A stretch of 33,221 nt of DNA from an uncultured Pseudomonadales bacterium (GCA_938091935.1 CALKNV010000016.1:1-33221), one strand, 5' to 3'. Shown: positions 8,438-16,555, counted from the stretch's first letter. Notes: generated by a model not told the origin, from the sequence alone. Program-made: numbers and translations.

Positions 8438-9343
8438 ATGAATAATTATCTCCCCCAGCCGGTCCGTTATGTCGGCAGATTTGCGCCCTCCCCCACGGGA
8501 CCTTTGCATTTCGGATCACTGGTAGCAGCCCTGGCCAGTTACTTCGATGCCAGATCAAATAAAGGCACCTGGCTCGTTCGCATGGAAGACCTCGATCCGC
8601 CTCGTGAACCACCCGGTACCGACGAACTCATTCTGGAGCAGCTGCATGCATTGGGATTGGAGTGGGATGGTGAGGTGCTCTATCAAAGTAATCGACTTGA
8701 AGTCTACTCCGCTACGCTGAAAAGACTTAAAGCAACCGGGCTGTGCTTCGCCTGCGATTGCACACGACCGCGCATAAAGTCTATCGGGGGTATCTATGAC
8801 GGTAGATGCCGTAATCGCAAGCTGCCTTTTAGTGCTGGCTTGGCCACCCGTGTTAAGACAGACAATAGTCTGCATGAGTTTGAAGATGCGATTCAGGGGA
8901 GCTATTCACAAACCCTCGAGCAAGACACCGGTGATTTCACACTGCTGCGCAAAGACGGATTATTCGCCTATCAACTGGCCGTCGTGGTCGACGATGCAGA
9001 CCAGGGCATAAGCCATGTTGTGCGTGGCTATGATCTATTGGAATCAACCCCGAGACAGATCTACCTGCAAAAGTTACTGGGATTCATGACACCTCAATAT
9101 GCCCACGTGCCAGTCATCGTGAATGAGCAGGGTCAAAAACTCAGCAAGCAACACTTTGCAGACGCCATTGAAGTTAAAGCTGCATCCAAAGTGCTACATA
9201 ATGCGATGCGATACCTCGGACTGCGCCCTGCCAATTCACAGATCTCCGAACCGCCAGCTGAACTGCTAGCATGGGGTATTGATAACTGGGATATACAGAC
9301 TGTGCCCAAGTTAGCTAATATACAGATGCACTCTGCACACTAG
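8438..9343 (+). CDS. gluQ: Glutamyl-Q tRNA(Asp) synthetase
   Basis: A 301-aa truncated glutamyl-tRNA synthetase paralog without an anticodon-binding domain. It attaches glutamate to queuosine in tRNA(Asp). The HIGH-type signature is in RFAPSPTGPLHFGSL (14-28), the KMSKS-type loop is QKLSKQHF, and the zinc-binding cysteines are in CFACDC and the YDGRCR segment. VRMEDLDPPRE and GYDLLESTPRQIYLQ are further family blocks. Its place directly downstream of dksA is the classic gammaproteobacterial arrangement. The start ATG lies 105 bases after the dksA stop; no strong Shine-Dalgarno sequence is seen. Confidence 0.96.
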   Translation: MNNYLPQPVRYVGRFAPSPTGPLHFGSLVAALASYFDARSNKGTWLVRMEDLDPPREPPGTDELILEQLHALGLEWDGEVLYQSNRLEVYSATLKRLKATGLCFACDCTRPRIKSIGGIYDGRCRNRKLPFSAGLATRVKTDNSLHEFEDAIQGSYSQTLEQDTGDFTLLRKDGLFAYQLAVVVDDADQGISHVVRGYDLLESTPRQIYLQKLLGFMTPQYAHVPVIVNEQGQKLSKQHFADAIEVKAASKVLHNAMRYLGLRPANSQISEPPAELLAWGIDNWDIQTVPKLANIQMHSAH

Positions 9344-9352
9344 GGTGAGCCT

Positions 9353-9529
9353 GTGTACATACCGCGTTCTATACTTGTTCTCATTATCATTATTTACCTG
9401 GTGTTCCTGATCAGTGTTGATTGGATTAATCAACCTTTGGGGGCATGGTATCGACCGTTCGCCGTTGGCCTATTGATAGTCCTCGTAGCGGCCTGGGCCC
9501 ATAGGGATAGGGATAGCGATGAGCTATGA
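9353..9529 (+). CDS. CbrX-like 58-aa membrane micro-protein upstream of cbrA
   Basis: A 58-codon frame starting with GTG, preceded by GGTGA at 9344-9348 (4-base gap), just after the gluQ stop. The product has a hydrophobic helix at about residues 6-22 (SILVLIIIYLVFLISV), a polar turn with Asp-Trp, and a second helix at about 35-48, then a charged end HRDRDSDEL. It overlaps the start of cbrA by 11 bases, which implies translational coupling. Pseudomonas putida has a small gene in this place (cbrX) reported to be coupled to cbrA; I assign the likeness from position, size and topology, not from an alignment. Codons 50-54 sit on a short hexamer repeat (ATAGGG, just over two copies) that also supplies the ribosome-binding site of cbrA. 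Confidence 0.75.
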   Translation: MYIPRSILVLIIIIYLVFLISVDWINQPLGAWYRPFAVGLLIVLVAAWAHRDRDSDEL

Positions 9530-12482
9530 GTTAAGCACATTGTTTTTGATGGGCAGTGGCTACCTTATGTTGCTGTTTGGCATCGCTTACATTACCGATA
9601 ACGGCTATATACCCAGAAAAATTGTTCAATCCCCCGTCGTTTATGTGCTTTCACTCGGCGTGTTTGCAAGTGTATGGGCTTACTATACGTCTATCAGCAA
9701 TGCGCTAGAGAGTGGCTACGGTTTTCTGGCCAACTCTATTGGTATATCCCTGGCTTTTTTGTTTTCACCCCTGCTGCTGAAACCGCTACTCGAACTCACG
9801 CGCACTTATCAACTAAGCTCTCTGGCGGACCTGATGGCTTTTCGCTATCACTCGCCCTGGGCTGGCACAATTACGACGCTTGTCGTTCTGATTGGTGTGA
9901 TACCGCTAGTCGCCTTGCAAATCCGGGCCGTTGCCGACACTGCCAACATGCTTTCCCAGGAAGCATCCCAGGGTCTGGTGGCAACAGGGTTTTGCATCTT
10001 GATCACGCTTTTTTCTATTCTCTTTGGGACCTCGCGCCGTACGGGCCGAACCCGGCACGATGGCCTGGTCATGGCCATTGCTTTTGAATCTTTGGTCAAA
10101 CTCATCGCATTCCTGATCGTAGGCCTGTTTGCAGTCTACGGCGCCTTCGGTGGATTATCCGGTGTAGACCAGTGGCTGCAGACCCAGCCTGAATTGATAA
10201 GCGGACTAAAAGGCACTGATTACTTGAGCTCATTTCATGTCGCCGCTCTTTTGTTTTTCACGGCGGCAGTAGCCATGCCGCACATGTTCTACGTCACCTT
10301 CAACGAAAATAACAGCCAGGCATCTCTTTCATTCGCCAGCTGGGCGCTACCCGTCTATTTCCTCTTAATCAGCTTGCCTGTACTGCCAATACTGTGGGCC
10401 GGACTGCAGGCGGACTCCAACGTGCCAGTTGAATATTTCCCGGTTATCATCGGGCAGGCCTACGGTGCGCCTATTCTCACTCTTGTCGCTTACCTCGGAG
10501 GGCTCTCGGCGGCCAGTGGCCTGATCATAGTAATCACACTGGCGCTGTCTAACATGTGCCTTAATCACTTGATCCTGCCCTTGTACCAACCCACTGCGAA
10601 CCAGGATATTTACCGCTGGCTGCTTTGGCACCGCAGGCTACTTATCACAGCCCTGATCTGGGCTGGCTTTTTCGTCTTCTATCTTTCGGGCAACACCACC
10701 AGCATCCAATCGATTGGCACTGTCGTATTTTCTGCTGGCCTTCAGTTTTTACCCGGAATCGTGGCAATTCTGTATTGGCCTCAGGGCAACAAAAAAGGTT
10801 TTATGGCGGGACTGTTTGGTGGTGTAGCGATCTGGCTGTGGTATCTGCTGTTACCGCTGTTCTCAGGCAATCCTGCGGTCACGGTTGAAACCATTAACTG
10901 GAGCGGGATAGCAGCACTATCTTTAATAGCCAACGCGGCTCTGTTCATTGGAATATCCTTGACCAGCACCAGTACCGATGAGGAACTTAGTTCTGCGGAC
11001 ATCTGCGCGCTGGACACGATTCGGAGACGAAAGCGCAGCGGCCTCGTTGCGAAATCTGCGGATGAATTTGTGCGATCACTCAGTAAGCCATTGGGAGAAG
11101 GTGCGGCCAAACGTGAGGTTAATCAGGCGCTACAAGACCTGAAAATCGGGTATGAAGACATTCGCCCATCGTCCTTACGTCTACTGAGAGGACGATTGGA
11201 GGCCAACCTTTCTGGCCTGTTAGGCCCCTCTATTGCCCGTGGGATAATAGATAGCTATTTGCCCTACAGCATCGTTTCTCAACACGGCAGCGCAGACTTG
11301 AATGTCATTGAAAGCCGTATCGAATCATACCGCAGCAATCTATCAGGCATGGCTGCCGATTTGGATAATTTGCGGCGTTACCACAGACAGATCCTGCTTG
11401 AACTCCCGCTCGGTGTTTGTTCTCTCAGCGTAGAGAATGAAATAGTGATGTGGAATCGCGCGCTAGCAGATCTAACAGAAATCGATACTGCCGATGTTGT
11501 CGGCTCACAGCTGGTCGACCTGCCTGAGCCATGGCGCAATCTGCTCAACAACTTCCTTGATGACTCCGTTAACCACAGTTACAAACGAAATTTCCAACTC
11601 AAAGGTCAAAAAAAATCAGTCAACCTGCATAAGGCCTACATAGATAAGCCCAGCGAGCAGGATTTGAGCCATGAAGGCGTTATCATCCTGATCGAAGACA
11701 TTACAGAGACCGAAATTCTTGAGGCAGGGCTCACTCATAGTGAACGTCTCGCATCCATTGGCCGCCTCGCGGCAGGAGTGGCCCACGAAATTGGTAATCC
11801 GATTACCGGCATTGCCTGCCTGGCACAGACCATTCGTGACGAGTTTGATGGCACTGAGTTGGAGCAGTTGGCGGGACAAATCATTGAGCAGACAGACCGC
11901 ACTTCGAAGATTCTGCAATCGCTGGTCAATTTCGCCCACGCCGGAACCAGCTACACTGACTACGAAAAACAAGCGGTGAATATCAGTGAGTGTATGCAGG
12001 AAGCCCTGACCCTGATTTCCTTGGACAAGAAGAGCAAGGACGTTGAAATCGGGATCGAATGTGAAGATGAACTGCGGGTTCTGGGAGATGCGCAAAAGCT
12101 ACTGCAGGTCATGGTTAATCTGATAAACAATGCCCGGGATGCCAGTGTCCCGGGTAGTCATATCCTCATGCAGGCACTGCGAGTCGGGAATCGAGTCAAA
12201 ATCACGGTGACGGATGATGGAGTCGGCATCCCCGAAGCCATCAGGGACCGGGTATTCGACCCGTTTTTCACCACCAAGGAGGCTGGAGAAGGCACTGGCC
12301 TGGGCCTGTCACTGGTTTTCAGCATAGTTGAGGATTTAGGCGGGGATATTGATATAATCAGCCCCATAAACAAATCTCGGGGTACCGGCACACAAGTGGT
12401 AGTATGGTTCTCTGAATTTCATGATGATTCGGACACAGAAATCGAACGCCATGAGGAAGCGCAATTTCGAAGGTCTGGATAA
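9519..12482 (+). CDS. cbrA: CbrA-type sensor histidine kinase with SLC5 transporter domain
   Basis: A 987-aa hybrid of a sodium:solute symporter-like (SLC5) domain and a histidine kinase; P. aeruginosa CbrA is of nearly the same size. Residues 1-480 hold about 12-13 membrane helices. Residues about 485-620 carry a Ser/Arg-rich linker and a STAC-like helical region. A PAS domain follows (from about 620, with LGVCSLSVENEIVMWNRAL). The kinase core has the H-box SIGRLAAGVAHEIGNPITG with phospho-acceptor His756, an N-box LINNARDAS, DDGVGIPEAI (G1) and DPFFTTKEAGEGTGLGLSLV (F/G2). In Pseudomonas, CbrA senses carbon/nitrogen status and histidine, and drives CbrB. It is followed after 8 bases by cbrB and preceded by the overlapping micro-ORF. 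Confidence 0.95.
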   Translation: MSYELSTLFLMGSGYLMLLFGIAYITDNGYIPRKIVQSPVVYVLSLGVFASVWAYYTSISNALESGYGFLANSIGISLAFLFSPLLLKPLLELTRTYQLSSLADLMAFRYHSPWAGTITTLVVLIGVIPLVALQIRAVADTANMLSQEASQGLVATGFCILITLFSILFGTSRRTGRTRHDGLVMAIAFESLVKLIAFLIVGLFAVYGAFGGLSGVDQWLQTQPELISGLKGTDYLSSFHVAALLFFTAAVAMPHMFYVTFNENNSQASLSFASWALPVYFLLISLPVLPILWAGLQADSNVPVEYFPVIIGQAYGAPILTLVAYLGGLSAASGLIIVITLALSNMCLNHLILPLYQPTANQDIYRWLLWHRRLLITALIWAGFFVFYLSGNTTSIQSIGTVVFSAGLQFLPGIVAILYWPQGNKKGFMAGLFGGVAIWLWYLLLPLFSGNPAVTVETINWSGIAALSLIANAALFIGISLTSTSTDEELSSADICALDTIRRRKRSGLVAKSADEFVRSLSKPLGEGAAKREVNQALQDLKIGYEDIRPSSLRLLRGRLEANLSGLLGPSIARGIIDSYLPYSIVSQHGSADLNVIESRIESYRSNLSGMAADLDNLRRYHRQILLELPLGVCSLSVENEIVMWNRALADLTEIDTADVVGSQLVDLPEPWRNLLNNFLDDSVNHSYKRNFQLKGQKKSVNLHKAYIDKPSEQDLSHEGVIILIEDITETEILEAGLTHSERLASIGRLAAGVAHEIGNPITGIACLAQTIRDEFDGTELEQLAGQIIEQTDRTSKILQSLVNFAHAGTSYTDYEKQAVNISECMQEALTLISLDKKSKDVEIGIECEDELRVLGDAQKLLQVMVNLINNARDASVPGSHILMQALRVGNRVKITVTDDGVGIPEAIRDRVFDPFFTTKEAGEGTGLGLSLVFSIVEDLGGDIDIISPINKSRGTGTQVVVWFSEFHDDSDTEIERHEEAQFRRSG

Positions 12483-12490
12483 GCATTCGC

Positions 12491-13870
12491 ATGTCAGCAA
12501 TGAATCAAGTTTTGGTTGTCGAAGATGAGGCGGTGATTCGCACCGCTCTAAGACGACTTCTGGAAAGGCACGACTATCAAGTCAGTGAAGCTGGGACAGT
12601 CAAGGAATCCTTGGAAAAATATGACATGGATGACTTTGACGTCATCATCAGCGACCTCAGGTTGCCCGGCGCCCCCGGCACAGATCTAATCAAAGCCACT
12701 ACCACCCCCGTTCTTATCATGACCAGCTATTCAAGCATCCGGTCAGCGATCGATTCTATGAAAATGGGCGCGGTGGACTACATCGCCAAGCCATTCGAGC
12801 ACAACGAGATAATAGAGACGGTTGCCAAGATAATAAGGGAACACGCCAGCAAAGAACCGGCAGAAAAATCTGCGAATGATGAACAGGAAGCGCCGGTTCA
12901 TGGCATGATTGGCAGCTGCCCCCAGATGCTGGAGCTGTTCCGCCGCATCAGAAAGGTCGCGCAGACAAACTCAACCGTGCTCATCAATGGTGAATCTGGC
13001 ACCGGCAAGGAATTGGTGGCGCGCGCGATACATAAGCTCAGCAGCAGGCAGAACCAGGAGATGATTTCTGTAAACTGCGCTGCCATTCCAGAGAATCTGA
13101 TTGAATCCGAATTGTTCGGGCATGAAAAAGGCGCATTTACCGGGGCTACTGCGACTCGAACTGGTCTGGTAGAAGCCGCGAATAGCAGCACATTGTTTCT
13201 AGACGAAATTGGTGAATTGCCGCTAGAAGCGCAGGCCCGATTGCTGCGCGTCCTGCAAGAAAACGAAATTCGAAAAGTCGGGTCGGTACAATCAAAGAAG
13301 GTGGATGTGCGCCTGGTCGTTGCAACCCATAGAGACCTTAAACAGTTAGTTGAAGACGGCCAATTTCGGGAAGACCTATACTACCGCATCAATGTCATGA
13401 CTCTCTTGATTCCGCCGCTGCGGGAACGCGGCAATGATATTCTTAAGTTGGCAGACGCGATCCTTCAACGCACCTGTCGCAGACTGAAAACGCCGATGCT
13501 GCTGTTTAGCCAAAGTGCCAGTCGAGCGATAGCAGATTACAGTTGGCCGGGGAATGTTCGTGAGCTGGAAAACGCGATTGAACGCGCTGTGGTTCTGGCA
13601 GAATCTCAGGAAATTAGTGAAGACCTTCTCGCCATAGACAATGACGACCCTGAAGTAGAAGTCGAAACTGCCGGATTCGATCCAGCCATGAGAGCGGCCG
13701 AACCCGTAGAGGAGCTGTCACTGGAAGATTATTTCCAGCGCTTTGTGCTGGAACATCAGGATTCCATGAACGAAACCCAACTGGCCAAAAAGCTAGGCAT
13801 CAGTCGTAAATGTTTATGGGAGCGGCGCCAGCGATTCGGTATTCCGCGCAAGAAAAAGACTGCCAGCTGA
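12491..13870 (+). CDS. cbrB: CbrB-type sigma-54-dependent response regulator
   Basis: A 459-aa NtrC-class activator. The receiver domain (1-120) has the acidic pocket EDE (11-13), phospho-acceptor Asp55 in DVIISDLRLPG and Lys100 in YIAKPFE. The AAA+ domain has Walker A GESGTGKE (167-174), the sigma-54 contact loop GAFTGA (214-219), Walker B LFLDEIGEL (235-243) and WPGNVRELENAIERAVVLAE. The C-terminal Fis-type helix-turn-helix is in NETQLAKKLGISRKCLWERRQRFGI. Its partner kinase cbrA lies directly upstream. Intact GAFTGA means it can act only at sigma-54 promoters, and one such promoter lies 200 bases downstream at 14073-14088. This supports the idea that the CrcZ-like RNA is its direct target. 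Confidence 0.96.
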   Translation: MSAMNQVLVVEDEAVIRTALRRLLERHDYQVSEAGTVKESLEKYDMDDFDVIISDLRLPGAPGTDLIKATTTPVLIMTSYSSIRSAIDSMKMGAVDYIAKPFEHNEIIETVAKIIREHASKEPAEKSANDEQEAPVHGMIGSCPQMLELFRRIRKVAQTNSTVLINGESGTGKELVARAIHKLSSRQNQEMISVNCAAIPENLIESELFGHEKGAFTGATATRTGLVEAANSSTLFLDEIGELPLEAQARLLRVLQENEIRKVGSVQSKKVDVRLVVATHRDLKQLVEDGQFREDLYYRINVMTLLIPPLRERGNDILKLADAILQRTCRRLKTPMLLFSQSASRAIADYSWPGNVRELENAIERAVVLAESQEISEDLLAIDNDDPEVEVETAGFDPAMRAAEPVEELSLEDYFQRFVLEHQDSMNETQLAKKLGISRKCLWERRQRFGIPRKKKTAS

Positions 13871-13952
13871 AACAACCAATCTTCGGCTCAAACTACCTCT
13901 TGAAACCCCCAGCTTTCTGAGCCCATTCCAATTATTTCAATACCGTCATAAA

Positions 13953-13999
13953 TGTTACCGCTACCCTAATACCCATAAATTCGGGGAAATTCGGTAACA
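13953..13999. promoter_or_regulatory. Putative CbrB upstream activating site: TGTTACCG ... CGGTAACA inverted repeat
   Basis: Two perfect inverse 8-mers, TGTTACCG (13953-13960) and CGGTAACA (13992-13999), are separated by 31 bases; the centre-to-centre distance is 39 bp. They lie about 100-146 bases before the predicted start of the sigma-54 transcript, a usual enhancer distance. The right arm is overlapped by a direct repeat AAATTCGG (13977-13984 and 13987-13994) with a 10-bp period. I recall GTTAC/GTAAC-type half sites for CbrB in P. putida but cannot verify this here. No other function for this repeat is apparent. Confidence 0.55.
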
Positions 14000-14012
14000 A
14001 AACAAGCTTTTC

Positions 14013-14030
14013 AATTAGTAAGAACTAATT
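14013..14030. repeat. Perfect inverted repeat AATTAGT-N4-ACTAATT between enhancer and sigma-54 promoter
   Basis: A perfect 7-bp inverted repeat with a 4-base spacer lies between the GTTACCG repeat and the sigma-54 promoter, at about -86 to -69 from the predicted start. It is AT-rich and could be an operator or a DNA-bending (IHF-like) site. The overlapping TTTCAATTAGTAA matches the IHF core only partly. As RNA it is too weak to be a terminator for cbrB. Confidence 0.4.
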
Positions 14031-14072
14031 CCTAAAACCTTAACTCTTTGATATTTATACATATATCTTTCT

Positions 14073-14088
14073 TGGCATGGTAAATGCT
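14073..14088 (+). promoter_or_regulatory. Sigma-54 (-24/-12) promoter of the CrcZ-like sRNA
   Basis: TGGCATGGTAAATGCT fits the consensus TGGCAYG-N4-TTGCW with one mismatch. The invariant GG (14074-14075) and GC (14086-14087) are separated by exactly 10 bases. The predicted start is the G at about 14099. The site lies in a non-coding gap immediately downstream of a sigma-54 activator gene (cbrB) and upstream of an A-rich transcript region closed by a strong hairpin, which fits the crcZ arrangement of Pseudomonas. Confidence 0.8.
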
Positions 14089-14098
14089 AAACATATAA

Positions 14099-14380
14099 GG
14101 CTAATAACAATAAATAATAATAATAAGCCCAAATAAAAAGAAAAATCGCATTACTGAGTTATTGAACTAAGGTTAGTGCTTAATAAGAAAAGGATGGATT
14201 TGTAGTACTGAATGCAGTGTTTTATTGCCCTACTTCAAATACACCACCTTAAATGCTTATGCGGCGCCACATTTGGCTCCCTACATAAAAATAATAACTA
14301 AATAACTAACAGCAATAATAAAAATAATATTTTCTTCCATTAGGGGGGTGGTGATCACCCCCCTAAATGTTTATTGTTGT
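14099..14380 (+). ncRNA. Candidate CrcZ-like Hfq-sequestering small RNA
   Basis: A non-coding stretch of about 280 nt from the predicted sigma-54 start to a strong hairpin terminator. It holds five clusters matching AANAANAA, the Hfq distal-face motif recognised in Pseudomonas catabolite repression: 14103-14126 (several overlapping copies), 14132-14145, 14182-14189, 14287-14297 and 14314-14327. Between the third and fourth clusters lies a more mixed region of about 100 nt with a GGCGCC core that may fold. No frame of useful length exists. The position between cbrB and pcnB is that of crcZ in P. aeruginosa (about 400 nt; five CA motifs, from memory). The function by analogy is to titrate Hfq/Crc and relieve catabolite repression. 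Expression and Hfq binding are inferred, not shown. Confidence 0.72.
14340..14380 (+). terminator. Rho-independent terminator of the CrcZ-like RNA
   Basis: A perfect 11-bp stem: TTAGGGGGGTG (14340-14350) pairs with CACCCCCCTAA (14356-14366) around a 5-base loop GTGAT. A U-rich but interrupted tail (ATGTTTATTGTTGT) follows. The stem is very stable compared with the AT-rich surroundings. It also insulates pcnB from the sigma-54 transcript. Confidence 0.85.
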
Positions 14381-14538
14381 ACCTGATCTCTCCCTAGTTC
14401 GACCCTTTTCAAGCACATTCTCCGAAAGCGTTGTATCATTTGCGCCTTCTGTTGCTCTAATGCCTGGAAGACAGCCTCTTTTGCACACGCTATCAATCCC
14501 GCAGTTCTTACCAAACCTTCAAGAATCAGACTTTTCCC
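14381..14538 (+). other. Leader region of pcnB, no feature resolved
   Basis: The 158 bases between the terminator and the pcnB ATG carry no reading frame or strong promoter match. A TATCAT at 14434-14439 could be a -10 but lacks a -35 at normal spacing. Because the strong terminator lies upstream, a pcnB promoter is expected here. Confidence 0.3.
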
Positions 14539-15894
14539 ATGCCTGACCTCAAGGATTTACCCGGCGTTGAAAAAGCCCGGGTCATTGCCCGCGACGAGCA
14601 TCCTATCTCGCGCCAGGACATTTCTCCCAATGCCTTGAAGGTGCTTTATCGCCTGGCCAGTGCCGGATATTACGGCTTTCTTGTGGGAGGCGGCGTCCGT
14701 GACCTGCTATTGGATAACAAGCCCAAGGACTTCGATGTCGCCACTGATGCAACCCCTGAGGAAATCAAACAGCTTTTTCGAAATGCCCGCATAATTGGCC
14801 GGCGCTTCCGCATTGTCCACGTTCGCTATGGAAGAGAAATCATAGAAGTGACGACACTCAGAGCTGCGCCAGACAAGCAACTCGAAGTCAGCGACAAATC
14901 CTCGAGAAAACAATTACAGAATATCGATTCAGCACAAACCCGAGAGGGAATGATCGTAAGAGACAACGTTTACGGCCGTATTGATGAAGATGCTGCCCGC
15001 AGAGATTTCACCATCAACGCGCTTTACTACACCACCGATGGTTTTAAGCTGCTAGATTTTTGCGATGCTATGGCAGACATTGAGGATCGGAGTATTCGCA
15101 TGATAGGCGATGCCACCGAGCGATATCGCGAAGATCCCGTGCGTATGCTAAGAGCACTGCGGTTCTCCGCTAAGCTTGGCTTTGATATCGCACCAGAAAC
15201 CGCTTCCCCGATAGAGGATCTCGCCGATCTGCTGACTTCCATATCGCCTGCCAGGCTCTTCGATGAAGTGGTTAAGCTATTCTCGTCCGGCCACGCGGAA
15301 AGCACCTTTACTCTGCTAAGTGAGAGCCGATTGCGGGAATTCATTCTCGGCCCCACGTTTGAGGCACTCGAATGCTGCGAGCCGAAGGTATACAAGCTGG
15401 TGGAGTTAGCAATGAAGAACACCGATCTTCGCATTGCCGATGACAAATCAGTGACTCCTTATTTCCTGTTCGCCGCACTGTTATGGCCACCGCTGCGGCT
15501 TGCGATGAAACAAGCTGGCGTCGAAAACATGAACTCCAGCAGCCAGTTTATGGATGTTGCGAATCAGACCATCGCTAACCAGCTGAATTTAACTGCCATA
15601 CCCAAACGCATCAGTTATGCCAGCCGCGAGATTTGGGAATTACAAAACCGACTCACCCATCGTACCCGCAGAACGATAGATGCGACTCTGAATCATCCAC
15701 GCTTTAGGGCGGCTTACGACTTTTTGCTACTCCGTGAAGCTGCAGGAGAGAATCTGGGGGAAAGCGGCGAGTGGTGGACGGTCTATCAATTCGGTGATAC
15801 AACCCAACGTGACGAATTGCTGGAGCAACTGCCAAATACGCGACGAAAGCGTCGCCGTAAAAAGCGACCCTCGGCGGGCAACAAGAGTGACTAG
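14539..15894 (+). CDS. pcnB: Poly(A) polymerase I
   Basis: A 451-aa bacterial poly(A) polymerase, which adds 3' A-tails that promote RNA decay. The nucleotidyltransferase core is at residues 47-70: FLVGGGVRDLLL followed by KPKDFDVATDAT, with the metal-binding DxD at Asp64/Asp66. The family stretch EVTTLRA is present; the change from the tRNA-nucleotidyltransferase pattern marks it as a polymerase. RRDFTINALYY, YREDPVRMLRALRFSAKLG and a C-terminal Arg/Lys tail (RRKRRRKKRPS) also match. The start ATG lacks a clear Shine-Dalgarno sequence, but the protein begins where E. coli PcnB aligns. A GTG start of the next gene overlaps the end by 8 bases. Confidence 0.96.
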   Translation: MPDLKDLPGVEKARVIARDEHPISRQDISPNALKVLYRLASAGYYGFLVGGGVRDLLLDNKPKDFDVATDATPEEIKQLFRNARIIGRRFRIVHVRYGREIIEVTTLRAAPDKQLEVSDKSSRKQLQNIDSAQTREGMIVRDNVYGRIDEDAARRDFTINALYYTTDGFKLLDFCDAMADIEDRSIRMIGDATERYREDPVRMLRALRFSAKLGFDIAPETASPIEDLADLLTSISPARLFDEVVKLFSSGHAESTFTLLSESRLREFILGPTFEALECCEPKVYKLVELAMKNTDLRIADDKSVTPYFLFAALLWPPLRLAMKQAGVENMNSSSQFMDVANQTIANQLNLTAIPKRISYASREIWELQNRLTHRTRRTIDATLNHPRFRAAYDFLLLREAAGENLGESGEWWTVYQFGDTTQRDELLEQLPNTRRKRRRKKRPSAGNKSD

Positions 15895-16555
15895 TCCGCA
15901 GCTTTCCGACACCAGCACGCCGCGTTTTATCGCAGTAGAAGGCCCCATTGGCGTAGGCAAAACCAGCCTGAGCAGGCGCCTCGCCGAAACTTTTAATTAC
16001 GACCTGCTATTGGAGAAGGCTGAGGAAAACCCTTTCCTGGATCGTTTCTATCAGGATCCGAGGCAGCATGCTCTGGCTACTCAGTTATTTTTCCTGTTTC
16101 AGAGAGCCCAGCAAATTCAGGAGCTCCGGCAGGATGACATGTTTGAGCCTGTCAGGGTGTCAGACTTTCTCATCGACAAGGATCGATTGTTTGCTGAACT
16201 AAACCTGGACCAGGATGAGTACGCCCTTTACCTGAACGTCTATCGCCACCTGGTCATTGATGCGCCCAATCCAGATCTGGTTATTTACCTGCAGGCACCA
16301 ACTGAAGTGTTGCTGGCTCGCATTCAGAAACGCGGCATTGCCTCAGAGCAGATGATTGAGGCTGGATATCTGGAGCAGCTGAATCGAGCCTATACCGAGT
16401 TTTTTCACTATTACACCCATTCCAAGCTCTTAATCGTCAATAGCGCAGAAATAGACCTAGTGGCTAATGACGACGACTACGAGCAACTGGTAAAATACAT
16501 CCTTACTTTACCCAGCGGCACCCACTATTTTAATCCTAAGCCCACGTTACTCTAA
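15887..16555 (+). CDS. Deoxynucleoside kinase family protein (dGK/dAK-like)
   Basis: A 222-aa P-loop kinase of the deoxyadenosine/deoxyguanosine kinase family, which phosphorylates purine deoxynucleosides for salvage. Walker A is GPIGVGKT (19-26). EKAEENPFLDRFY holds the catalytic Glu and sugar-binding contacts, FLFQRAQQIQEL is the substrate helix, VSDFLIDKDRLFAE carries the D-R-type motif, and the LID is at LARIQKRGIASEQ. The frame is open back to 15734, but that would run through pcnB and add unrelated sequence. The GTG at 15887, eight bases before the end of pcnB, gives the family start. In Pseudomonas the gene after pcnB is folK; here a kinase of a different family occupies the place. Confidence 0.9.
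   Translation: MTSPQLSDTSTPRFIAVEGPIGVGKTSLSRRLAETFNYDLLLEKAEENPFLDRFYQDPRQHALATQLFFLFQRAQQIQELRQDDMFEPVRVSDFLIDKDRLFAELNLDQDEYALYLNVYRHLVIDAPNPDLVIYLQAPTEVLLARIQKRGIASEQMIEAGYLEQLNRAYTEFFHYYTHSKLLIVNSAEIDLVANDDDYEQLVKYILTLPSGTHYFNPKPTLL

Noticed and set aside
9500..9520. ATAGGG hexamer repeat before cbrA as a phase-variable element
   Set aside because: Just over two copies; too few for slippage. It is noted only as the source of the cbrA ribosome-binding site.
13885..13923. GGCTCA ... TGAGCC inverted pair just after cbrB, as a possible cbrB terminator
   Set aside because: Only 6 bp with a 27-base loop and no T-run; not a credible intrinsic terminator.
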